From: Chitinophagales bacterium
Lineage (GTDB): Bacteria; Bacteroidota; Bacteroidia; Chitinophagales; Chitinophagaceae
DNA length: 64,000 nucleotides
Assembly (NCBI GenBank): GCA_013298665.1
Contig: JAAFIK010000003.1
Coordinates: 128,641 to 192,640 of the forward strand
Reading direction: 5' to 3'
The notes below the pieces were generated by a model that was not told the DNA's origin, searched no databases, and saw only the letters and a program-made list of their open reading frames with translations. The position numbers and the translations under genes are program-made. The stretch's first letter is position 1; each line of letters opens with the position of its first letter. Below, piece by piece: positions 49,439 through 58,526 of this stretch.

Positions 49439-50896
49439 ATGAGTAACCAACAAACAAAATGGTCACAATTCGGCGTCTTAGTGAGCGTTTTCTTCTTTTG
49501 GGGCTTTGTTGCTGCGAGCAACGATATCCTCATTCCTGTATTTAAAGACAAATTGCATTTGACGCAGGTACAGGCACAGATGGTTTCCTTTGCCTTTTAT
49601 GTGGCCTACTCCGTTGGTGCATTGATTTACTTTTTTGTGAGTAAAGCGATCGGGCAGGATCTGCTGAACAAGATCGGGTATAAGAATGGTATTGCACTAG
49701 GGTTGTGCATCTCGGCATTGGGTACCATCCTTTTTGTGCCTGCGGCAAGTATGGAATCCTTCCCCCTCTTCATTTCCGGTTTGTTTATTGTAGGGCTGGG
49801 CTTTTCTCTCCAGCAAACGGCGGCCAACCCCCTGGCCATCAATATGGGTTCACCCAGTACAAGTTCGCAGCGCCTGAGTATGGCGGGCGGTGTAAATAAT
49901 TTCGGCACCACTATTGGTCCGTTGATTGTAAACCTCGCCATTTTTGGGGGCATCAGTTCTGTTACCGTGGCTACCCTTAATTCAGTAAAGACGCCTTATC
50001 TTATTCTTGGGGCGGCTTTTTTGGTGGTAGCGGTGATCTTTTATTTTTCCTCTGTACCGAATAAATTGGTAAGCAATACGGCTGCGGATGATGCGGCGAA
50101 TAAAAACTGGGTGGACAAGGGGTCGCCATTCAAATACCCCCAGTTGATCTTTGGCATGATTGCCATCTTTGTATATGTGGGTGTGGAAGTGAGTACGGCG
50201 GCCAACCTTCCGGAGTTTATGAAACAGAAACTGGGTACGGATACCAACGAGATTGCCCCGTATATTTCCCTTTACTGGGCCAGTTTGATGATTGGCCGGT
50301 GGACAGCGGCTTCCGGCGCCTTCGGATTTTCGGAGGGCATAAAGAAATTGATGCAGGTATTGATGCCTTACCTGGCTTTCGGTGTATTTCTGCTGGTGAA
50401 TACCATTGCAAAACATGACATTACTCCCTTCTATGTATATGCAGCGGTAATTGTCGTAATGATTATCGGTAACTATATGAGCCAGGGAAACCCTGCAAGG
50501 CAGTTGCTGATCTTCAGCCTGATGGGCATTGCGGCCCTGTTAATTGGTATTTTCTCGCCTAATCACCAGGTAAGTGTGTATGCTTTCTGTAGTGTGGGTT
50601 TGTTTTGCTCTACATTATGGCCCTGTATTTTTACACTCGCTATTGCCGGGTTGGGTAAGCATACCAGCGAAGGTTCCAACTTCCTCATTTTTATGATTAT
50701 GGGTGGTGGGGTGATCAGTGTGACGCAGGGATTTCTTTCGTCTGATCTTTACCTCGGTATCGGAATGTCTTACTTCGTAGGTATTGCCTGCTTTGCTTAT
50801 CTGGCTTATTATGCGGTTAAGGCTACGCGTGACCTGAAAGCGCAGGGCATCGATCTTGACGCCATAGCCAAAGGAAGCAGTGGTGGTGGTCATTAA
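49439..50896 (+). CDS. FucP-like sugar MFS transporter
   Basis: FFFWGFVAASNDILIPVFKDKLHLTQVQAQMVSFAFYVAYSVGALIYFF; LGFSLQQTAANPLAINMGSP. Confidence 0.92.
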   Translation: MSNQQTKWSQFGVLVSVFFFWGFVAASNDILIPVFKDKLHLTQVQAQMVSFAFYVAYSVGALIYFFVSKAIGQDLLNKIGYKNGIALGLCISALGTILFVPAASMESFPLFISGLFIVGLGFSLQQTAANPLAINMGSPSTSSQRLSMAGGVNNFGTTIGPLIVNLAIFGGISSVTVATLNSVKTPYLILGAAFLVVAVIFYFSSVPNKLVSNTAADDAANKNWVDKGSPFKYPQLIFGMIAIFVYVGVEVSTAANLPEFMKQKLGTDTNEIAPYISLYWASLMIGRWTAASGAFGFSEGIKKLMQVLMPYLAFGVFLLVNTIAKHDITPFYVYAAVIVVMIIGNYMSQGNPARQLLIFSLMGIAALLIGIFSPNHQVSVYAFCSVGLFCSTLWPCIFTLAIAGLGKHTSEGSNFLIFMIMGGGVISVTQGFLSSDLYLGIGMSYFVGIACFAYLAYYAVKATRDLKAQGIDLDAIAKGSSGGGH

Positions 50897-50930
50897 TGAA
50901 TCAAGTGTCATTCATATAAGTAAATTAAAA

Positions 50931-51899
50931 ATGAGTACAGGCAACGATTATGCCATCGGTATTGATATTGGTGGCACCAATACGGTCTTTGGCATTGTAG
51001 ATCATCGTGGAGACATACTCTACCGCGGTGCTATTTCTACGCGTAAACATGATGAGATTGAACCTTATCTGGAAGAATTGTTTCAAGCGCTCCAACCTGC
51101 TATGGATCAGGTGGGCGGGATCAGTAATATCAAGGGTATTGGTATTGGTGCGCCCAACGGCAATTTTTATAAGGGAACGATTGAATATGCGCCCAATCTT
51201 AAATGGAAAGGGATCGTACCATTGGTTGACCTTGTAACGGCAAAATTTGGATTGCCGGCAGCGCTGACCAATGATGCCAACGCCGCAGCGGTAGGAGAGA
51301 TGATGTATGGGGCCGCAAGGGGCATGAAGGATTTTATCATGATTACCCTTGGTACGGGTGTAGGTAGTGGTATTGTGGCCAATGGTCAGTTGATCTACGG
51401 CCATGATGGCTTTGCAGGTGAACTTGGGCATACCATTATTGTACCTGATGGCCGTCTTCATGAGGGTACCGGGGCGTATGGCAGTCTTGAAGTGTATGCC
51501 AGTGCAACAGGGGTGGCGCTTACTGCTATAGAATTTCTGGAGCAGCATAAGAGTGAGGACAGCCTGTTGCGCAATTACGCCAAAGAAGAGATAGACAGCC
51601 GCATCGTATTTGACTGCGCCATGCAGGGCGATGCCATTGCAAAAGAAGTATACGCTTTTACGGGTAAAATACTGGGTCAGGCCCTGGCAAACTTTGTCAT
51701 GTTTTCCTCGCCGGAGGCCATTATCCTTTTCGGGGGTATGACCAAGGCGGGTGACCTTATCCTTTCGCCAACGCGTGAGCACATGGAGAAAAATCTGCTG
51801 CCCATCTTTCAGAACAAGGTTAAGCTTCTTTTCAGTGAACTTAAGGAAGCTGACGCAGCGATTCTTGGTGCCAGTGCATTGGTATGGGAGATGAAATGA
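50931..51899 (+). CDS. ROK family sugar kinase (glucokinase-like)
   Basis: AIGIDIGGTNTVFGIVD; NDANAAAVGEMMYGAA; ITLGTGVGSGIV; ATG at 50931 (MSTGNDYAIG) preferred over 50880. Confidence 0.93.
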   Translation: MSTGNDYAIGIDIGGTNTVFGIVDHRGDILYRGAISTRKHDEIEPYLEELFQALQPAMDQVGGISNIKGIGIGAPNGNFYKGTIEYAPNLKWKGIVPLVDLVTAKFGLPAALTNDANAAAVGEMMYGAARGMKDFIMITLGTGVGSGIVANGQLIYGHDGFAGELGHTIIVPDGRLHEGTGAYGSLEVYASATGVALTAIEFLEQHKSEDSLLRNYAKEEIDSRIVFDCAMQGDAIAKEVYAFTGKILGQALANFVMFSSPEAIILFGGMTKAGDLILSPTREHMEKNLLPIFQNKVKLLFSELKEADAAILGASALVWEMK

Positions 51900-51980
51900 A
51901 AGGGGAAGGAAGCCTCCACAGTAAAATGAACACCGGGAGAATCGCTTAAACGACTACCTGTTTCCATCAGGAATCCAAAT

Positions 51981-52023
51981 AAAAGGAGGCTGTCTCCGGC
52001 TTTTGAGACAGCCTCCTTTTATT
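51981..52023. terminator. Strong (bidirectional) terminator hairpin
   Basis: AAAAGGAGGCTGTCTCcggcttttGAGACAGCCTCCTTTT between convergent genes. Confidence 0.85.
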
Positions 52024-52031
52024 TCCGGTTA

Positions 52032-52652
52032 TCAGAATCTTCTGCCAACTGTCAATGACAGTTGCGTAACCTGATCACCATTGGTGGCCTGCTGCAGTCC
52101 GCCAAGTATACCAATACTGATGGTATTACTGAATGTATAATTGAAGGCAGCCTGTATTGTTCCTCCGGTCATCATGGTTTTTTGTTTTGCTTCGTTTACA
52201 ATAACATACCGGGGGTATGCTGGCTGGGGAGAATTATAAATGATGCTGTATTCCCTGAGCAGCGTGGAGGATTGGTAGCGTACAAATGCTCCGCCACGGA
52301 TCTGCAGTTCGTATTTTTTATTGCGTACAAGGCTGTAGCCGATATGTGACAATACCTGAGCGCCTGCTGCTGTTTGCCGCAGTGAACCGTCGGTGGGCAG
52401 GAGGTTTGAAGGATCGATATAGGTCACATTAACTACGTCGTTGTGAATCGTACCGCCAATACCAACAGCCCAGGAAAGTTCAGGCCGGAAATACCGTGTA
52501 TATTCCGTGGTAAAAATCATACCGGGTCTGCCTGAACGGTGATACAGTGTACTGGTGCCAGCAGAAAGTTGTAACTGTCTGTCTGGCAGAATGGTTTGTG
52601 CAGAAATGATACAGGTGGGCATAAGCAATAATGCAAGTAAAATTGGCCGCAT
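52032..52652 (-). CDS. Hypothetical outer membrane beta-barrel protein
   Basis: Signal peptide, beta-rich pattern, C-terminal VTQLSLTVGRRF. Confidence 0.75.
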   Translation of the reverse strand: MRPILLALLLMPTCIISAQTILPDRQLQLSAGTSTLYHRSGRPGMIFTTEYTRYFRPELSWAVGIGGTIHNDVVNVTYIDPSNLLPTDGSLRQTAAGAQVLSHIGYSLVRNKKYELQIRGGAFVRYQSSTLLREYSIIYNSPQPAYPRYVIVNEAKQKTMMTGGTIQAAFNYTFSNTISIGILGGLQQATNGDQVTQLSLTVGRRF

Positions 52653-52795
52653 GTGTAATGGTTTTTATTGTTAAAGTATACACCTGCTATTCCAAACCAT
52701 ATGCCATGGATACCTCCGATGCTGACATTAACATTTCTTTATACCGGTTATGTTCCGGGTACAGCCGCAAGGATTGTTGTATTGTCTGATGTGGG

Positions 52796-53251
52796 TTAAA
52801 ACCGGTAGCGTACAGAAAGTCCTACCCCGGATGCCTCAAAGCCTACTTTTTCAATAAGGTTCAGTTCGGGCTTCCAGTCTAAGGAGAGGTTGAGGGGAAT
52901 ATTGCTGAAATTATAATCGAGTCCCACTATGCCAGCCCCCCCGATATTGGTTACTTTACCTGTAAACCCTGCATATCCGCCAAACCCGATAAACCATTGC
53001 AGATTGTCAACACTCAACGGCTTGTGTATTTCATACATGGCGCAGAGGGTAACACCATCGCCAAAACTCACGATACCTTCGAGGGCATTGTTATTGGCCA
53101 GGAAGTGTTTGAAACTTACCCCGCTTTTTACGGCCGGGGTTGAAGGGCCAAGGCGGACACCCACGGCATTGTTGTAATTGCTGTTGTCTTGTGCCAGTGC
53201 TGTTGAGGAGATGCCTGCCATGAGAAAGAGGCTTACCATAATTTGTTTCAT
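52796..53251 (-). CDS. Hypothetical small outer membrane beta-barrel protein
   Basis: Signal peptide MKQIMVSLFLMAGISSTALAQ; terminal SGVGLSVRYRF. Confidence 0.75.
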   Translation of the reverse strand: MKQIMVSLFLMAGISSTALAQDNSNYNNAVGVRLGPSTPAVKSGVSFKHFLANNNALEGIVSFGDGVTLCAMYEIHKPLSVDNLQWFIGFGGYAGFTGKVTNIGGAGIVGLDYNFSNIPLNLSLDWKPELNLIEKVGFEASGVGLSVRYRF

Positions 53252-53662
53252 CTTGTTTGTTTTTTTGGAGTGTTACGAAAACAATGCCAGTTTATACCGG
53301 GTTTGTTTGCATAGAACGGTAACAGCACGATGATATTTTGTAATGCCCTGCCGGCGAAGGTGTAAAGGTGTGAATCAGGCATACTTTAACATTTTCTTAC
53401 AAAATTGGTTCGTGGTGCGACAAACCAAAACGGTGGTGCGTCCTTTATTTTACCAGCCTTATCTTAAGGGTATTTCTGAACCTGATACCGGGTTACTTAC
53501 TATTACGGTCTGGTAAAGGGCTGGTGAAGATGAAAGCGGGTGTTTGGGTTGGCTTCAATATTTTGGTGTTCTTGCCCATGTAAAGACAGGAAGAGTTATA
53601 CCCATAGGCGCTACTGCTCCGGCAGCTATTCCGGGTTTCATTAGTTATTCGTATATTCAATT

Positions 53663-53674
53663 ATTGTTAACAAT
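53663..53674. promoter_or_regulatory. Perfect 12-bp palindrome ATTGTTAACAAT just upstream of a start codon (candidate operator)
   Basis: Palindrome ends 14 bp before the ATG of 53689..54129. Confidence 0.35.
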
Positions 53675-53688
53675 TAAATTATCCATTT

Positions 53689-54129
53689 ATGTACCAGGTA
53701 CAAGCATTACAGGCACCGGTTGTTCAAACTGCCTCATTATTACATGGCGGCGATGTTGACAAAATGCAAGCGGTTTCCTGGCGCGGCAATTTCATCGAAA
53801 GCCGTGCAGCCGGCACCTTAAACGCGGCACAATGTCCGGAAGCGGTGGTCTTTAATCTCGATCGTTTAAAAAGTTTCCTGGAAAAAGTGGAAGAAGTGTA
53901 TAACCGTTTGAATATACCCGTGACTGACAGGGGTATTGCAGTTATGCCGATGCTGTATGAAAAGGATGGAATGATGAATATGATGTTTACACCCTGTATC
54001 AAAGATGCGCAGGGCAACATCGTTCATACGTTCACTGTAACGGCTGAGAATGGTGATACTCCCGGTGGAGATGATTGGTGGGAACTGCTTTGGGAGTCGA
54101 TCTGGAATCATGGTAGCGGGATTTTTTAA
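53689..54129 (+). CDS. Uncharacterized protein (146 aa) with Trp/Gly-rich C-terminus
   Basis: Only plausible ORF in the interval; coherent helical middle (LDRLKSFLEKVEEVYNRLNIPVTDRGIAVMPM) and C-terminus GGDDWWELLWESIWNHGSGIF. Confidence 0.65.
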   Translation: MYQVQALQAPVVQTASLLHGGDVDKMQAVSWRGNFIESRAAGTLNAAQCPEAVVFNLDRLKSFLEKVEEVYNRLNIPVTDRGIAVMPMLYEKDGMMNMMFTPCIKDAQGNIVHTFTVTAENGDTPGGDDWWELLWESIWNHGSGIF

Positions 54130-54411
54130 TGCGTTGCCGAAAGGACGAAACAACCCTGCTGCGTGCTGTTGTCCGGCAGTAAGTGCCGGTATAACCGGAG
54201 GCCGATGTAATGTCTTGCTGATATGATCTTCCTTCTTGTTTTCAACAGACCCCCGTATTGTTGTTCATACCGTACTGCTGATTAAATTGTCCGGTTCAGG
54301 CATGGCATAATCAAAGCAGATCTGCATTATACCGGAAATAACGGACTGATTACTATGTATTGGGCTAAGATAATGTTGCCGGTGGGTACCCCTTCTGATT
54401 GCGGAAGTTTA

Positions 54412-55488
54412 TTATTGGCTGAGTAAGTCAACAATCCTTGACCGCAGGTAAGCGTTCATGGGTGTTTCTGCATTAGACAGGAAGATAAAACAGATATCGC
54501 GATCGGGCAAACGGTAATAATAATGGGTGAAGCCCGGACGTATGCCGATATGGTACAGTATTTTTCCTGCTTTGTCGTGCTGGCTGATGGACCAACCGAA
54601 ACCGTAGCTGATGGTTTTGCCATTTTTCGTTTTAACGAGGGCTTGTCCGCCATAGGGTGTAGTTGCTTCGGTAAGCAAGGCCGGTGGCAACTTACTTGTC
54701 CTGAGCATCCTGTCCCATAAAAACAGGTCGAATGCTGATCCGGTAATGACTGCCGGATCCTCAAAAATGTCTGCGGCATCGGTATCGGGTATGGTGATAA
54801 AGGTACGCGCGGTACTGTCGAAGCGGTGGCCGCTGGTGAGGCGCTTTGATCTTGGTAAACCGGGCTTTCCTGCACTTGCTGCGAGCATTCGGGCGGGCCG
54901 GAAAAGATAATGCTGCATAAATGCTGTGTACGAAAGGCCCGACACCTGCTCAATAAGCAATGCGAGCAGTTGATAACCTAGTTCTGAATACAAAAATGCT
55001 TTACCGGGTGCAGAGAGGAGGCTGGGTGCATAGGTGGTGATGCTGTCGGGTAGTGTATTGAGCTTGCCGGTAAAGGCATGCTTGTCTTCATAGCCTGGCA
55101 AACCTGCAGTATGGGTAAGGAGGTGACGTATGGTAATGGAGGGGTAGGGGAAACGAGGGATATAATGGGTAAGGCTGCTGTCGAAGTCCAGCAGCCCTTT
55201 TGCCTTGAGTAATGTTATTGCATAACCCGTTAGGGGTACTGATAAACCACCCAGTGGAAAGATACCCGAGCGCTGCATGGGTGTGGCTTCGCTGATGTCT
55301 GTAAAGCCAACAGCTTTGGCATATACAATCCTGCCTTCTGCTGCGATAAGAATGTTGCCGCTGATGGTATGCAAACCCAGCAGGGAGTCTACCACGTAAG
55401 GAATGCGGTGAAATTGCTGTGCTGCCGTTTCCTGCCGGGTAAATAACAGTATGCACAGGAAAACCAGACCGGAGACATAACTCTTCAT
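54412..55488 (-). CDS. Serine hydrolase (beta-lactamase class C / DD-peptidase-like)
   Basis: ITIRHLLTHTAGLPGYED, FLYSELGYQLLALLIEQVSG. The expected SxxK motif is not obvious (around SGIFPLGGLSVPLTGYA). Confidence 0.8.
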   Translation of the reverse strand: MKSYVSGLVFLCILLFTRQETAAQQFHRIPYVVDSLLGLHTISGNILIAAEGRIVYAKAVGFTDISEATPMQRSGIFPLGGLSVPLTGYAITLLKAKGLLDFDSSLTHYIPRFPYPSITIRHLLTHTAGLPGYEDKHAFTGKLNTLPDSITTYAPSLLSAPGKAFLYSELGYQLLALLIEQVSGLSYTAFMQHYLFRPARMLAASAGKPGLPRSKRLTSGHRFDSTARTFITIPDTDAADIFEDPAVITGSAFDLFLWDRMLRTSKLPPALLTEATTPYGGQALVKTKNGKTISYGFGWSISQHDKAGKILYHIGIRPGFTHYYYRLPDRDICFIFLSNAETPMNAYLRSRIVDLLSQ

Positions 55489-55600
55489 CAGCAGCTTTTG
55501 TATGCAACTAAATTAAGGGTTCTGCTGCAACCTGACTAATAATTTTATAACCGGTTTTTTCAGGGGCTATTGTCTGCTGCTGCAATGGTTGTGGCCGGGG

Positions 55601-56434
55601 CTACAGGTTTGCCGGGCAACCGGTTTTGTTTTTACCTGCCAGTGCTTTGCCTTGTCCAAGCAGATAGCTTATGTGTACACCTGTAAAATAATACCAGTCT
55701 TTGTAGCGGGGGCTGCCGCGTTGTGCTCCGTCGGCGGGGTAGCTGAGTCCTGTCTTCAGTTCATCACCCCGAAATGCAAGGTCAACTGCGCGTGGGCCGC
55801 GGTTGGTGAGCAGCAGTGCCTGGTCGACATAATTGGTACTGACATCGTCGAGGTAATCGCTGAAGGTTTTCCGTAAACCTACTTCCACACCAATCATTAT
55901 TTTATCGCTGAGGGCCATTTTAAGACCACCGCCAAAGGGTATGGCAAACTGTGTAAGTGCATAGTTGCTGCGACCGGGATAAAAGCCCTGTCCCTCTGTA
56001 CTGAGCGGACGAAGTGCAACCTTATTACCCGCTGAATCTATGGCTTTGGGATTGTAATGAAAAACGGCCACACCGGCAAAGACATAGGGTGTTACAGAAC
56101 GCTCGTAAAGGCTGAAGAGATGGTATTCAATCCCGGCATTGAGTTCGGTGATGCGCGACGTGAAGTTGAGGTTCCGTATGCTGTTGCGGTTATTGTACCG
56201 GTCGTTGGCACTGATGGTGCCGATGGCCAATCCTGCGCGGGCATAGATTTTCTCGGTGAGTTCGTATTGCAAACCCAGGCCGAGGGCAAGATGGGATTGG
56301 TTGAACGTAAACCGTTTGGCCTGAAGATCGCCCTGGTAGTTACTCGTACCCGCAAAGAAAGTTGCAGAAAGACGCTGCGCCCGGCCCGGCATAAACATGC
56401 CTGCCATGGCGAACATGATGAGGATTCGCTTCAT
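55601..56434 (-). CDS. DUF6089-like outer membrane protein
   Basis: FFAGTSNYQGDLQAKRFTFNQSHLALGLGLQYELTEKIYARAGLAIGTISANDRYN. Confidence 0.8.
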   Translation of the reverse strand: MKRILIMFAMAGMFMPGRAQRLSATFFAGTSNYQGDLQAKRFTFNQSHLALGLGLQYELTEKIYARAGLAIGTISANDRYNNRNSIRNLNFTSRITELNAGIEYHLFSLYERSVTPYVFAGVAVFHYNPKAIDSAGNKVALRPLSTEGQGFYPGRSNYALTQFAIPFGGGLKMALSDKIMIGVEVGLRKTFSDYLDDVSTNYVDQALLLTNRGPRAVDLAFRGDELKTGLSYPADGAQRGSPRYKDWYYFTGVHISYLLGQGKALAGKNKTGCPANL

Positions 56435-56748
56435 GGATGATGTATTTTTCCTTACCTATGCAAGGATCATACCTCAACCACGCAAAAGGCTGCATAGCAG
56501 TTGTTAAAGTTTTCTAAATATGTGTTGTTCAATAAATCAGGGCAAAGCGGGTGCATTTTAGATTTTCGTCCCGGGAATTTTTCATATGTAATCATAATGA
56601 TTATCCCCGGCAGGTATTTTTTCTTTCCGGAGAGGAGAAAAAGAGATTCGAAGTCCATTACAATGTTCCGGTAGTTATTGGAGTAATGCTATAGCTAAGC
56701 GGGCACCAGCACGATTAATTGTGAAAATAAAAATTACACCATGGCAGT

Positions 56749-57990
56749 TTATACAGCCTTAAATTTTACCGCATGTACCTGCACGTCATTCTGTGTTTTA
56801 CCGCCCTGTAGTGTGTAGCCGGCAGCAATCCATGTCTTATTATCCGGTGCAAAAGGCCGTACGGTAATATAATCCCCCCACTTGCCTTGTACCGGACCAT
56901 TGGTACCTTCGCGAACCATTTTGAGTATCCATTTCGTGGTAGCTGTATTAAAGCTACCCACCAGATGGGTAGGGTTTTTGATGCCGCCACCAAGAAAAAG
57001 GGTGATGCCTACTTCTCCGCTGGCATTGGGATAAGCATCGGGATAGGCAAAGGCATAGTCCGGACTCCAGATATCCGGTTCATCGAGTTTTGCCATTGTG
57101 GCCGCATTTATTCTTACCACCCGTATGTGCGGAAAAGGGCGATCGGTACCTCTTTTATTGGCTGTCCACATAAAACCGAGTATGCCGTTGCTTAACCAGG
57201 CTCCGGTGATACGATAATCTGCACGCATAAGCCAGTTGGTATTGTCTGGCCCTTTGGCCTCGTATTGACCGCCAGACCATGCGGTAACTGCAATATCTGT
57301 TTTGGTTACAGTTGTACTGTTCTCGGGCCATGCAAATACCCGCAATTTATTATTGCCGGTTGTACCTGCATGTGCAACGAAGTACATGGTTGTTGTAGCC
57401 CCTTGTACACAGCGCAGTGAAAAGTCTGCCTTGGTTTCGTAGTAGTCGAACGTGAAGTTTTGTCCCGTTTCCAGACTTTTTAACGGGATGCGGATGATAA
57501 TGCTGCGTGTGAAAACATCATTGGTATTGAATACATTGGTGCCGATGTACAGAAAATTATCAGATAAGGCAGCGTGGTTGTAGTCCAGCCACTGGTTTTT
57601 CCAGGCGGGGTTGATGCTTTGCGGGGAGAAATCCCAGAGCTGCCAATCTTTCTCCTTATTGAGGGTCTTACCTTTTTTAACGGCAAGGCGCAGGGTATTG
57701 GTACCCTGTCTTTCCAAATACTGCAGCAGCCAGAAGGTGAGGTCCCGGCCTTTGTCATACAGGAGGGTTTGGTCGCAGCAAAAACCACCATCCGCAATGG
57801 GAAAATTGCTGACCGGGCTGATGTGTGTCCATGTGTTACCGCCGTTTAATGATTTGCTGGCAAACCAGTTGCCGGTAAGTAATATCTGGGAACCATTGTT
57901 GGCGATGCTGCATTCGCAAATGGTAGAAGTCTGGTCGTTGGTAACGGTATCCGATAGTATGGATAGTTTTGTGATTTTGACGTCGTTCAT
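56749..57990 (-). CDS. Uncharacterized BNR/sialidase-like beta-propeller protein, no signal peptide
   Basis: WFASKSLNGGNTWTHISPVSNFPIADGGFCCDQTLLYDKGRDLTFWLLQY resembles BNR/Asp-box-type repeats. Confidence 0.65.
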   Translation of the reverse strand: MNDVKITKLSILSDTVTNDQTSTICECSIANNGSQILLTGNWFASKSLNGGNTWTHISPVSNFPIADGGFCCDQTLLYDKGRDLTFWLLQYLERQGTNTLRLAVKKGKTLNKEKDWQLWDFSPQSINPAWKNQWLDYNHAALSDNFLYIGTNVFNTNDVFTRSIIIRIPLKSLETGQNFTFDYYETKADFSLRCVQGATTTMYFVAHAGTTGNNKLRVFAWPENSTTVTKTDIAVTAWSGGQYEAKGPDNTNWLMRADYRITGAWLSNGILGFMWTANKRGTDRPFPHIRVVRINAATMAKLDEPDIWSPDYAFAYPDAYPNASGEVGITLFLGGGIKNPTHLVGSFNTATTKWILKMVREGTNGPVQGKWGDYITVRPFAPDNKTWIAAGYTLQGGKTQNDVQVHAVKFKAV

Positions 57991-58040
57991 GCGTAAAGGG
58001 GTATAACAGGTATAAAAATAAGGAATGACAGTATCGGGAG

Positions 58041-58346
58041 TCAGCTTACCTCTGTGGGGCCGGCTTCCATTTCATTACCAAAACTCCGTAGTTTTTTTTC
58101 GGGTAATGGGGCAAATTTGGGTCCGCCTTGTTTTCTTGCGGTACCCTTGGAGGCTTGCCGTTTTTGTGTCATGGCTTTGGTAAACCTGAAGGCTTCCTCG
58201 TTTTGTGCAGCAGCGATTCCCCGGCGTTTACCGGAGTCGGTTTGCGCGACTTTTACCATTGGCTTTTTGGCTGTTTTGGCTTCGGTGACGACAGTTTTGA
58301 TTGCTGCGGCAGTGGCTTTCGCTTTTTTTAGTGCAGTTTTTTTCAT
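58041..58346 (-). CDS. Small basic Lys/Ala-rich protein (histone H1-like composition)
   Basis: MKKTALKKAKATAAAIKTVVTEAKTAKKPMVKVAQTDSGKRRG...; ATG at 58346 preferred. Confidence 0.6.
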   Translation of the reverse strand: MKKTALKKAKATAAAIKTVVTEAKTAKKPMVKVAQTDSGKRRGIAAAQNEEAFRFTKAMTQKRQASKGTARKQGGPKFAPLPEKKLRSFGNEMEAGPTEVS

Positions 58347-58526
58347 GCCTTTTCTTTTAAAAGATAAACGCGGGTGTATTATTATGACAGGTAAGATAAA
58401 CAACAAAAATGAGGATTCCAAATGTTTGTGCAGATGTATGCTGCCCCGGACATGGTTGATATAAAAGCAGTTTTATATATCCTTATTGTTTTACTTTAGC
58501 TGTGCATATCTACAATTTTTTATAAC

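Noticed and set aside
51167-51782. 285-aa minus-strand ORF opposite the ROK kinase
   Set aside because: The plus strand has clear ROK motifs; the antisense translation has no recognisable domain.
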